DNA of 64,000 nt from Agrypnia vestita (taxonomy: Eukaryota; Arthropoda; Insecta; Trichoptera; Phryganeidae): positions 1 through 64,000 of the forward strand of contig JADDOH010011062.1 of the NCBI GenBank assembly GCA_016648135.1, written 5' to 3'. Shown piece by piece: positions 43,040 to 52,923 of the stretch. A program made the translations under genes and the position numbers. The number at the start of each line of letters is the position of its first letter. Within the stretch, counting starts at the first letter, position 1. The notes beneath the pieces are model-generated. The model was not told the DNA's origin, ran no database searches, and worked only from the letters and a program-made list of their open reading frames with translations.

Positions 43040-43352
43040 CGTTTTAGCTTAGTGAGTGAGTGAGACGGTTCGGTCACGTGGAACGTATAAACGAGGAAAG
43101 GTTGGTTAAGAAAATATATCAGGCGAGTGTTGAAGGCAACAGGAATAGAGGGCGTCCGCGAAAGACCTGGCACGATCAGATACTGCAAGTATTTGAGGAT
43201 GGCTCTGTTAAAAGCCTCAACAACCTTAGAACTTGTATGAGAACATTCATGAATATAGCCAAAGCAAAAGTGGTGTGCCAAAATAGAAGAATATGGCGTT
43301 CTATCCTCTCTACCTACCCCTGCTGGGAAACGGCGTGATGGTTAGTTAGTTA
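43040..43352 (+). pseudogene. LINE tail, GNRNRGRP family
   Basis: The open frame of 92 codons (43060-43338) reads RRFGHVERINEERLVKKIYQ, SVEGNRNRGRPRKTWHDQIL, the Cys/Arg-rich end and STYPCWETA. It begins mid-gene after a GAGTGAGTGAG run and ends with three GTTA units. No frameshift within what is left. Confidence 0.85.
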
Positions 43353-43628
43353 GTTTTCACTTTTGGGACAGTAAATTGTAACATTTTGTTTCTTGTGTGA
43401 CGTTTGTGATTTAATATATGTACTGTAATTTGTGATGTTTATATGGCATTTTAACCGGTGACACTATAACTGTTATTTGTATCTAATTGTGTCGATGGTC
43501 GGTAACTGATTGTTTGCAATTCGACGGGCAGACATACAACAGTTATATCTCAGTTACCAATTATCGATACAATTACATTATTAACCGGTTAAAGCAACGG
43601 TTCGACCATCTCGTATGTTATAACATAT

Positions 43629-44155
43629 AGGGTGTACCAGAGCTAGCAACAGAAACTTGGCTTATAGATTCCTGACTACATTATGAGTCTAAAATGTTCG
43701 AGCAACCATGACCTAATATCAATAGTCATGGAGATATGCAATATCAAAGTTTGCATTTTTTTTTCAATATTTCTTACTTATTTTTTGCAAAAAATTGAAC
43801 TATCATTACGGTATCTTATGTCGATTATGAAAAATTCATTCGCTTTAATACAAGTCGAATAAAATGATAAAAACCTTGCAAAAATTGAAAAAAGTCATTT
43901 TTTACAAGGTTTTTATTTTTTTATTCGACTTGTATTAAAGCGAATGAATTTTTCATAATCGCCATAAGATACCGTAATGATGGTTCAACTTTTTGCAAAA
44001 AATAAGTAAGAAATATTGAAAAAAAAAATGCAAACTTTGATATTGCATATCTCCATGACTATTGATATGAGGTCATGGTTGCTCGAACATTTTAGACTCA
44101 TAATGTAGTCAGGAATCTACCGGTCAAGTTACTGTCGCTAGCTCTGGTACACCCC
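43629..44155. mobile_element. Complete foldback element, near-perfect palindrome
   Basis: Two arms of about 255 bases: GGTGTACCAGAGCTAGCAAC at the left and, read inward from the right, GGTGTACCAGAGCTAGCGAC. By eye the arms differ at only some 15 to 20 positions, and the loop is about 10 bases (ATTGAAAAAAGTC). Ends are GGGTGTACC with TA nearby. No coding. Partial relatives: 10192, 11835, 14215/17262, 19490, 37370, 60690. This copy is the youngest by arm match. Confidence 0.88.
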
Positions 44156-44649
44156 GTACAACATTTGCGACAATGCTATAAACGGATTGCGACACTGCAC
44201 TCCGCGAGATATTAATTTGAAATAATCGTCGCAGCAGCATTGTGGACGAACTCTTACAAATGTAGGACTCCCTGAACTGGAAGGGCTTTGTAACTCGCTG
44301 CCCGGGCAGTACACAGTACACAGTACTACCTACCGGCGTACCCAGCGCTTATGTAAGTAAAGCACACCACCATATTCGAGTGTAGCGCTCCAGCGGCGCT
44401 CCTCACACGGTGCAGCGCGCCCCCCCCCTTCCCACATGTAGCCCTGACGTGGCCCTCCCCTCCGAGTGGAGCGTACGCATTTGCGCGGATTTATCGAACG
44501 CATATTTGTACCGCTTTAACTGTGCCAAATAAGTTAAATGAAAGAATTACGTAGCTCGACTCTGACCCCCCCCCCGCTCAGCCCTCACGCAGCCCAGCGA
44601 AGCGTTCTACCTGTGATCAGGCCGCGAGATTTATGAACGCTCTCTATGT
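44156..44649. other. Partly GC-rich spacer with C runs
   Basis: 44380-44640 is GC-rich, with C runs at 44420 and 44570 and the words GTGTAGCGCTCCAGCGGCGC. No frame or repeat partner recognised. Confidence 0.35.
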
Positions 44650-44890
44650 GTAGGGTATAAAAAGCAAAGGCAGCAATATCTAAATAATAAAAAAAGTGTT
44701 TTGAATTGAATCACCGAGGATTACTAATTAAAAATGTACTCAACTTTAAATTGTCTGTGTCTAAAATTCCTTCCAAAATCATGTTTTCTATAACATCTAG
44801 AATTCGGTACACTATAAATTAGTAATTCTCGATGACTGCATTCAATTTTTTTTGGATATTGCTGTCTGCTTTTATACCCCACATGTTAGA
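44650..44890. mobile_element. GTATAAAAGC-type MITE, copy 4
   Basis: GGGTATAAAAAGCAAAGGCA ... TCACCGAGGATTACTAATTA at the left and AAATTAGTAATTCTCGATGA ... CTGCTTTTATACCCCACATG at the right. Complete, about 240 bases. Confidence 0.8.
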
Positions 44891-45045
44891 TCTCAACAAT
44901 TGTGTATTTATCGCTATTATTTAACATTGTACGCTTCGTCAATTCCGACGTGATGAATATTGTATAAAATAAATACATACTATAGGTCGACCACAATCAA
45001 AAAACCATTCCCTAGCTTTGTCCGGTAAGAAGAAAGCGGGGTAAA

Positions 45046-45235
45046 GTTGCCTGGCAAGCCCGTATTACAAGCCTTAATATAATATTCCAAATAAATATAT
45101 TTTTTTTAGTTTAAAAAAAGTTACTTACTTACTAGAAAAATTTCTTTTGTGTTCATTTTTTGCTTCGTAATAACACACATTTTTTGCGCACATTCTTTTG
45201 AATGCGGTCTAGCTATAATATTATTTTAAAATTTT
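45046..45235 (-). repeat. Dispersed repeat, inverted partner of 15525-15705
   Basis: GGCAAGCCCGTATTACAAGC ... TTTTGAATGCGGTCTAGCTA (plus strand) is the reverse complement of the 15.5-kb copy. Confidence 0.65.
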
Positions 45236-45539
45236 ATAGTACCGACTCAGCTTGTATCACATACATGTACTAATTTCCCCATCCAAAGTGTCGAAATATT
45301 AAATTAAAAATTAAAATTATATGAATATTGACTTTTAACAGATGACTTGACTTTTCTCATAGAAACTTTGCGTGTAAATAAATAACGACGTCCCGCCTAT
45401 TTTGTCTAAGGATGTTTTTTCTAGGATATTAAAAAATAGAGATGCGTGCAAGTAATACGTGACACGTCAATAGTTTTACAATTTTTTTCCATTACCAAGT
45501 CAGTCGCCTTTGCTATGAATAAAAGGCCTAACTTTCTGC

Positions 45540-45620
45540 TCTGGAACTGATGGTAGAACCCTGACCACTCTCTTGGTGTCTTAACCACTGGACCAACAAC
45601 CTTCTCGATTAAAACGACAT
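45540..45620 (-). repeat. tRNA-like SINE head, degenerate
   Basis: On the minus strand: TTGTTGGTCCAGTGGTTAAG (A-box region, close to TTGTTGGTCTTGCGGTTAGG of SINE family 2) and GGGTTCTACC (weak B box). No tail recognised. Probably a related SINE. Confidence 0.45.
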
Positions 45621-46379
45621 TGTTTTTGTGAAAACAGGGGTATCATTACATACCTAGCTCCGTGGGTAGTGCTAGTGGGTTCGCGGGCAATTTTTCCGGA
45701 ATCGATAGAAAAACGACTATAAGAAATATAACAGTTAGTCTTGTGACCGTTATAGCTTGTGAAAAGTGCAACGAAAAATAAGTAAGACATTTATAAGAAA
45801 TAGACACGTTGTTTGAGGAATTATTTTAAAACAGCATACTCAATGTCAACGCGACAAACAAAATAATCGTGTCCCAGTTCATGTGAAGTCAAATCTCATC
45901 AATCGCATACAAAGGAGAGTAGCTTTCCCGTACTATTTTAGCACTACGCCATCGATGGCAGTCATTGAGGATGTTAACATTTTTTTGCTCTTTTTATCTT
46001 ATTCTAGTGTCTACTTGAGTACTTCGCAAGTAAAGTACTACTTGAGTACTTTACTTGCGATTAAACTGTCTTAACCTACTACTACAAGTGCATCAATTCT
46101 AATTGTTTTGACACTTTTACTAGATTCCTTATTGTAATAAAACTTAGAAGCTAATGTAACGTACAACGGTCAAAAAAAGGAATGTTGGTGAATTGTAGAC
46201 CATTAAATAACATAGATTTGTGGACAATACAGTGCTATATGTAGGCTATGCCCATGACCTTCAAATATTGGTAAAAAGGTGAATGAAGCAAGATACAAGT
46301 ATGCCCTGAAGAAACTCGGCAAAACCCAAATTGTTAATAGCATCAAAAAGTTCACTTCCGACGCCAAATATAACCATCA
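45621..46379. other. Spacer with a perfect hairpin
   Basis: 46024-46060 is TCGCAAGTAAAGTACT, a 5-base loop, and its exact 16-base complement. 46070-46135 resembles 51238-51310 (CTACAAGTGCATCAATTC / CTACAAGTCTATCAGCTC, then TTTTGACACTTTTACT), a short unnamed repeat. Confidence 0.5.
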
Positions 46380-46910
46380 ACAACGAATCAATTAAAAGAG
46401 TCTTGCAACCCAGCACTTAGGTGTATTGGGGAACTAGAATTGGGATCCATTTCAAGAAGTAAAATCTCGAATAGAGATGGCAATAAGTACGCTTCTCAAA
46501 ATGACAATGCTATTTTCTAGCCGTGCACTAAACCTGCAACTTAGAATATGTATAGTTTTGTTTTCGCCATTCTCTTATGCAGGGTGGAGGTGTGGACACT
46601 AAACCAATCCAAGGCTTTTGAAATATGGCTCTGTAGACGCATGGGTGGATAGAGTGACGAATGTTGAAGTACTCCGGCGTACGGAAAAAGACCGAGAAGT
46701 TCTGCGAACTATCAAAATAAGAAAGCTGAACTATCTTAGACAACAATATTGTCTAAACCAACTCACCATCCAGGGGAAAATTTGTGGCAAAAAAGCCGTA
46801 GGCAGATCATGGCTGCGTAACTTGAGGAACTGGTATGAGTGTAACTCGACAGAGTTGTTCTGCGCGGAGGTGAATGACGTCTTGATAGCCAATACGATGT
46901 GTTAATATTA
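46380..46910 (+). pseudogene. LINE 3' remnant with RT thumb traces
   Basis: Degraded frames give KSRIEMAISTLLKMTMLFSS, CIVLFSPFSYAGWRCG and then an open frame (46618-46905): WVDRVTNVEVLRRTEKDRE, TIKIRKLNYLRQ, KICGKKAVGRSWLRNLRNWY and ELFCAEVNDVLIANTM. These are the post-RT domain and Trp-rich tail of the LINE type seen at 3775 and 5735. At least two frameshifts. Confidence 0.75.
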
Positions 46911-47308
46911 ACATGGATTGGAAGGTTACAAAATTGTTACAAGCTACAAACTATCAAGTATTTGGCGCCCTGTTCTTATTTTTTTCTGATTCCACCTTTA
47001 AGAGACGTCACAGAAAAGCCCGAATATGTAATTAGTATATATTGCATCCTGGCGACCTCTATCGCAGAAGAAGTGAACACTCCACAACAAAGTGCATATA
47101 ATTTACAACCTCGGAAGGAATGATCCGTTCAGCCTCCACCCCCGCGGTAACAGGACGCTCTCGTCGAGATTTGCTTCTCAGTGAAATACACGGGTCGTAT
47201 AAAATATTCGTTTCATTTAACAAGTAAATATGTCACACCGTAATAATAATCTTAACTCTTAATAGGAATGATGACAAATTTTGAAATTATTTTCTATAAT
47301 GTAGGTAC
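46911..47308. other. Spacer, nothing recognised
   Basis: No repeats or protein-like frames were identified. Confidence 0.4.
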
Positions 47309-47725
47309 ACACACATCTACTATTACCGAAAATAATATTATTTCAGTAATAAACTAAGGTTTACCTATTTTTTCCAGGTTTTTAGGTTCAGGTCTTTTTA
47401 GGTTTCTACCTATTTTTAATCTCGCACAATAACTCCCGTAGCTGTCATTTCGTCTACGTGACGTCAAGCCTCGGTAAACATTGCATTGTGTCTATGACAA
47501 CAGTTCAAAGTCACGGTTATGGGTACAGAGGCGTGACGTCATTCGCTCTGACCGGTGATTCAACTTAAATGGCGGATTGCACAATTTTATACTTTTATTT
47601 TATTGAAAATCTTATTGTTCATTAAATGAAAATCAATGTGTTTATTAAAACCGGATCTTTTTAGAATACTTTCAAAATATTGTCTTCTCTAAAATCACTT
47701 ATTCTCTAATTCTTTAATACTGTCA
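47309..47725 (+). repeat. CRE-bearing dispersed repeat, copy 2
   Basis: Aligns with 16176-16590: ATTACCGAAAATAATATTAT at the start, CATTTCGTCTACGTGACGTC, ATTGTGTCTATGACAACAGT, and ATTCTTTAATACTGTCACCA near the end. TGACGTCA at 47459-47466 and 47534-47541, both conserved in position relative to copy 1. It carries a 50-base insert near 47380 rich in AGGTTT words. It lies directly before the GC island at 47760. Confidence 0.68.
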
Positions 47726-47759
47726 CCATGCCTATTGTTGACAATTTCACTTCGTTAAT

Positions 47760-48060
47760 TTTCCGACGCGACGAAAAGTTTGAGAGCCGCCGCCGACACC
47801 CGAGCGGGAGGTAGGCGCTGCACAGGTACCCGCTTGCAGCCAGAGCGACGCGGCCCGGCTGCAGCCATCCGGCGGAGACGGCCGGACTTTGCCGAAGCCG
47901 CCCGAAGTGGGCCGAAGCTCTCCGAGCGGGGGAAACGCGGCGGAGGCGCCCGAGGCTTGCCGAAGGACTCCGAGCCGGGGAAAGATGGCGGACTTTCCCG
48001 CCCGTCGGCTGGCGGCCGAGGTTTTGACGTTTACGACGGGCGTATTTGTTTAATATAAGT
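47760..48060 (+). promoter_or_regulatory. GC-rich island, possible promoter or exon
   Basis: Very high G+C with repeated CCGAAG/GGCCGAAG words and AAGATGGCGGACTTTCCC. A frame of 92 codons (47780-48058) is Arg/Gly/Ala-rich and low-complexity; the internal CCGAAGCC-type near-repeats explain it. No domain recognised. Could be a first exon, a promoter or a minisatellite. Confidence 0.35.
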
Positions 48061-48316
48061 TTTGAAATATCATCGAGAAATGTGGCTCCGATGGTTGTCG
48101 CGAGAATCGGTCGGATGACGACGGAATATTATGGTGCAGATGTCATTATCGAGCACGCAATTTAAAATGATTTTAAAATTTGTGGGATATGCACGCAAAA
48201 CGGCACAAAATAAAATATGGCGTAGTATTAACATGTACGATTTAAACAAAATTAATCACAAAAACCGACCACCTAAATATACAAACATGAAGGAACGTAC
48301 ATTTCTTGATACACAG

Positions 48317-48452
48317 GCCCGGATTCAGAGTCAATACTTCGGATGATTTAAAGATTAAGGTATGCCTTAAAAGTGTTATTTTGTACTGAAAATTACGCTT
48401 TTTAGGCATACCTTAATCCTTAAATCATCTAAGTATTGACTCTAAATTCGGA
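48317..48452. mobile_element. Palindromic MITE (GCCCGGATTCAGAG family), best copy
   Basis: GCCCGGATTCAGAGTCAATA, TTCGGATGATTTAAAGATTA, AGGTATGCCTTAAAA facing TTTTTAGGCATACCTTAATC, CTTAAATCATCTAAGTATTG, ACTCTAAATTCGG. About 60-base arms with a 15-base loop. No clear target duplication. Confidence 0.8.
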
Positions 48453-49215
48453 ACAAAACTTTTTTAAATTAAAAAAACAACTATTCTATTGAAACAAAGT
48501 CTACTGTAAAAAATACGTTAACTGCAGTATAAATGAGTCTCAAATATAAGCGAGGGGAAATATTCTTTAGCTATGACCCAATTCCCTCGCCTAAATAAGG
48601 AGCTTAGTTCATCTCTGAGCAATTTTATACTCTGTTAGCACAAATGATTTTCAATAATGGACACGACCGAATGTTATGATATGAAATATGTTGGTAAAAT
48701 GTAGGAATGTCATTTTTAAAATTATTTGTGGAATGTTCATGTAAAATGGCAGACATATTCGATTAGAACACAATCCAGCACTAATGAAAAATGTAATAAA
48801 AATTAATTAAATTAACAATAGATAATGATCCACATATTTTCAGGATAATAACATCTTTACAGTGCCATAGAAAAAATAGACGGGACGTAGTCATTTATGT
48901 ACGCGTAAAGTTTCTATGAGAAATATCAATAAATCTGTCAAATGTCGTCACGTGAAAATTGACGAAGCGTGCAATGTTACACGATAGCTGTCAATGCATG
49001 TTTGTTAAGGTAACACAAACCAATAAGAATAGATCCGATTGTTTGTTTTCTTCTATAGAGGGTGACTGCGGAATAAACTGAATAGTGATCTGAATGCAGT
49101 AATGTAAATGTAAAAAAAAAAAAAAGTAAATGCACATGAAGCAGGTTGTGCCAATACAAATGCATGAAAGTAAGCCTGTAATTGGTTGGGAATCTATGTA
49201 AGTAGATATTATACA
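48453..49215. other. AT-rich spacer with a short shared block
   Basis: GACGGGACGTAGTCATTTAT and GCGTAAAGTTTCTATGAGAA (48880-48925) recur inverted at 45353-45405 and, diverged, at 63636-63692. Otherwise nothing recognised; an A run lies at 49110. Confidence 0.45.
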
Positions 49216-49350
49216 AAGAATGAACAAACTTGAAGCGAACGTAGAGCTGTGTATCATGGTAGAGAGAACCAAGAAGACGTCGGAGCCAGGAATGGATGGT
49301 AAAGAAAATATTCCTACGAAGCGAATGTTGAAGGTAAAAAAACGGAAAGC
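49216..49350 (+). pseudogene. LINE tail (GNRNRGRP family), badly decayed
   Basis: GAATGAACAAACTTGAAGCG and AGGAATGGATGGTAAAGAAA ... GCGAATGTTGAAGGTAA parallel 15130-15275. Deletions remove most of the region between. Confidence 0.55.
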
Positions 49351-49629
49351 TTTCGCGAATGCTTTGGGATGTTCCGTTTTTTCACGAGATTTTTTTTTAT
49401 TTGACTTTTAATTGATATTTCCGATAATACAATTTAAATAAAAACGCGCATCGAAAACACGTATACCTACGCCACGTTATGCTGTATCACTTTGAGAAAG
49501 GGTGAATAGCTGTCAAATCATTTCGCAATCTCAAATGACTTTTCAGTGAAGGAACAGTTAGCGAAACGGCGAAAGTTTGTTCGCTTAAAAGCTGGCGACA
49601 CCAGCCTAGACCGACATGTCAGTACAGAG

Positions 49630-50172
49630 TAGGGAATGCAATCCCGATCCCGCGAGATCGCGATCCCGCGAGATCTTGAGGCATTTTACGAGGGTCAATC
49701 CCGAATCGAAAAATCGGACGAGATTATCGGGTTATTTATTATTGATTAACATTTTTTATATTTTGTAAGTTTAATTGTGTATGTCTATAAAGCTTTTAGA
49801 AAGTACTTAAAATTTATGTTCATGTCACATTCAAATAATGAAAGTAGCTTTGAATAATATTTGCTGTATTTTATCAACCTAACATAGTAATAAAAACTAC
49901 TACTAGTTGTAGTTTTTACTCTACTACATTGACTGATTGATACTTGGAAAAACGCCTACAAAAACTTTAATGCAATGATTAATAATGAACATTTTATTAA
50001 AATTGCTGATATAAAAATGAAAGGCATTATCGTTAATTGCTATTCAGCTCTATAAACAAAAAAAAAAACACAACAGTTTCGGGATCCCGATCCGTAGAGA
50101 TCCCGCGGGATTGGAAATTCTAATCTCGAGGGATCCCGAAAGGGAAATCCCGACTCGGAATTGCATTCCCTA
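49630..50172. mobile_element. Non-autonomous hAT element, copy 3 of 3 (longest)
   Basis: The ends TAGGGAATGCAATCCCGATC and GGAATTGCATTCCCTA bound 543 bases; the flanks GTACAGAG (49622-49629) and GTACAAAG (50173-50180) are an 8-bp duplication with one change. Subterminal words GATCCCGCGAGATC (twice at the left) and GGGATCCCGA/GAGATCCCGCGGG (right) are arranged symmetrically. The interior matches copies 1 and 2 base for base over long runs (TGTCACATTCAAATAATGAA). Confidence 0.9.
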
Positions 50173-50366
50173 GTACAAAGTCGATCTGTGGATGAAAGAG
50201 AATGGAAGTTTCACACCCAAGGAAATAGAACCAGTAATTGGGTCATTCTCTCTTTTGTTGTAGTTAAACTCTCCCTGTTCATTTTCGTGACGTAGTGGTA
50301 TTTAAAAATGTTAATTTTTGTTTTGTTTAATAATATAAGTTCGATGATAACTTCTCGTAATAATAC

Positions 50367-50940
50367 TGTCACGTGTTGTGGCTGCTGGAAGAATTAATAA
50401 AAATGCAGGAATTTAATAAGGATTTATTAATTACTAATTGATTTATTATTCAAACGTACAAAGTATTTGACTAAATTATTTCGTAAATTTATCCCTCATA
50501 AATAGACACTTTATAATCGCTTTAACACTTTATTCACTATTCACAAGAAAATTCCATCCGATTTCCGCACGTACCATTCGCTCCGGTTTGTTTCGCTACG
50601 TAAGAACGTTTCAGATTATTCGCTGTCGATTATCGTTCGGCTGGCCACACTGATCCGCAGCTCGCAGCTGTCTTCGCTTCTACTATCGCTGTCAAGCGTG
50701 CTAAAAACCACAACCGCTACTCCCGCGCGCGTCCTATTAATATCTAGCTAATGCTGTTATCGAGCCTTCTAGGCGTTCCTAGTGTTACGAGAACTTTCTC
50801 GCAGCTTTTATAGATGTTTCTCGATGCTTCCCGAAAGCCGTAGATTACGCTAGGCCGTTCTGGAATGTTCGATAGTGTTGCGATCATTTCAAACAATTGT
50901 CACTTGACGTGAGCGCGTTATTCTTTTTAGCCTCCCTACA
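50367..50940 (-). mobile_element. Solo LTR with 4-bp target duplication
   Basis: On the minus strand: TGTAGGGAGGCTAAAAAGAA ... CAGCCACAACACGTGACA, with TG...CA ends and 574 bases. The flanks are ATAC (50363-50366) and ATAC (50941-50944), an exact 4-bp duplication, so the insertion is a true solo LTR left by recombination. Related to 22996-23612 and 16700-17080. Confidence 0.88.
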
Positions 50941-50944
50941 ATAC

Positions 50945-51469
50945 CATCTCAATAGTTTTAGACACTGTAAAGAAATTAGGTTTTAATGGTATTTAATAAA
51001 TAATAAAAAATACATTTATGTTGCGACAGAGTTGTTTATTCTTGTTGAATTTTGTACCAAACAAAACAATAAAAAAAAGAACGATCCAACTGACGTGGAT
51101 GATAACCACGCCACCAAATGATAATAATTGTACTTAATGTATTTTGAGTTTGTTTTCGATTTTGATTATGTTACTAAATACTTATTTTTCGAATCCTTAG
51201 AGTCTACGATACTATACGAATACTCTCCATGCGGCTAGATCGCCTAATCTACTGCTACAAGTCTATCAGCTCTATAGCTTTGACACTTTTACTATTCAAT
51301 TGTAATTCTATTCAAATGCAATACTGAAACATATTATTTATTTAAAATAGTCATACATCTTACTCATGTTAAGTTTCTAGTCAAGTAAGGTAATAAAATT
51401 AACAAAATCAAAAGTCAGATGACTTTAAAAGTCACAAAAATTAAAAACAAAAATAAAAGAGTCTTCTAA
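50945..51469. other. AT-rich spacer
   Basis: Only the short block at 51238-51310, also present near 46070, is shared. No element ends. Confidence 0.4.
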
Positions 51470-51950
51470 GTTAGATATTAATTTGTAATACCAGTTACGT
51501 TAGTCATAATGAGATCAATTAAGCGAACAAATCGTTCGAAAGTATCGAAAAAAACATTTATGAATGAATAACGAAAAAACTTATTAGATAGGTGACCGTC
51601 TAAAATCAGCATTACCGGATCCTCTTCGGATGGCTTCGTGTGGCGTAGAAAATATTCAAACCACTGGGCAAAAACTTCCAGTTTCATCTACCCTGATGCA
51701 TTTTAGGCCTGAGCAGACCCTGGGGGTGCCCCTCCATGAGATCAATCTTCATACGGATCCTTCGAAAAATAAACATCGGTGGAACGAAAGTTCTAGAAGC
51801 AGACATGCAAATAACAGCCGTTGTAGTGATTCCTCGTTCAGCTGATGTAACCCGTGCTACTTGTCTTCGTCCATATGTACGAGATGATCCCCGGGGATCA
51901 TATAGAAAGGAATCATCTTGACCCGAGTCCCACTTATTCATTCAATGTTT
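51470..51950 (-). pseudogene. pogo/Tigger-like DDE transposase fragment
   Basis: The minus strand reads RRQVARVTSAERGITTTAVI, CMSASRTFVPPMFIF, then after a frameshift and stop near 51686 LEVFAQWFEYFLRHTKPSEE and DPVMLILDGHLS. TSAERG...PPMFIF and HTKPS...LDGHLS are hallmarks of the DDE domain of this family; the Asp of LDGHLS is one catalytic residue. The first Asp block (N/D-E-TG) and the last Asp lie outside the surviving piece, and the end is scrambled. Confidence 0.82.
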
Positions 51951-52112
51951 ATAACATAACCTACAAGCACGCGGTTATGTTCACGTGGCCCAAATACTAA
52001 AATTAAGCATATTAAAAGCCTCAAACACAACAGTAATTACATGTAACATTGTTTGAATAAAAGTAACATAAGCTCAAAGTCACGCCTACCTTAGATCAGC
52101 CGTACACAATTT

Positions 52113-52600
52113 TTATTTTTTCTCGTCTAAATCGATGTATCGCTCACGCCGCCAGTATGATTTGACTGAAGCGGGGGAGTGTCCGAAGCTATGTTTTACC
52201 AGTGAAATCAACCACATGGCGTTAGTGGTTTCAGTACAATCGCAAAGGATCATCTTACCCCAACGGATCAACTCGTACCACTTTCCCCTATATGTCTTAA
52301 GTCGGCGACTAGGAACATTCAAAGTTAGGTTTTCGACACAAAATTCTGAATCAATTTCACCATGAATTATATTATATAGGTATATTAATTAGGTCAGCAA
52401 TTAGTCTTCTAACTTCCAACTTGTGTACATGAAAATATTCTAAGCGCTCTTCATAATATACTAAAGGGCTGCCCAGGTTACACTTAAATGCAAGCGTGCG
52501 AAGAAATTTTTGCTGTACAAATTCTATAATATTTTTGTAATTTATATAATGAGATGACCAAATGACACGACCAAATTCCAAATCGCTGCGAACCAATGAA
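52113..52600 (-). pseudogene. Jockey/CR1-like LINE C-terminal fragment
   Basis: The minus strand begins VRSDLEFGRVIWSSHYINYK, EFVQQKFLRTLAFKCNLGS, YYEERLEYFHVHKLEVRRLI, then after a frameshift HGEIDSEFCVENLTLNVPSR and RLKTYR. Sequence beyond 52290 toward the left (KWYELIRWGKMI) is no longer recognisable as LINE and may be another insertion. No RT motifs. Confidence 0.7.
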
Positions 52601-52827
52601 GTGTATAAACATATTAATTATCATGTTTTTTTATTTAAATTATGATTGAGATTAAGACAATCGCCTGGGAATATGAGTAAAATTCACAATTTTATCATAT
52701 TTTTGTATGGAAAAATCATCTTATTAAATATTTTGAATATGTCCAAATTTTTAATGAACACAATACTGGATTTTATCCCCATGGGGACATCATTAATCAA
52801 GATATATTATAGATGCCTGATTCGCCC

Positions 52828-52881
52828 GAGTTCAGTGTCAATACTTGGATGATTTAAAGATTAAGGTACGTCTTAAAAGCG
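52828..52881. mobile_element. Half copy of the GCCCGGATTCAGAG MITE
   Basis: GCCCGAGTTCAGTGTCAATA and TTGGATGATTTAAAGATTAA, then GGTACGTCTTAAAA, matching the left arm of 48317-48452; the right arm is missing. Confidence 0.65.
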
Positions 52882-52923
52882 ATTCCTGAGGGTAGATGTC
52901 CAGTGGGCCGCCCCAGACACAGT

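Noticed and set aside
47780..48058. 92-codon Arg/Gly-rich gene
   Set aside because: Composition follows repeated CCGAAG words; no start context or domain.
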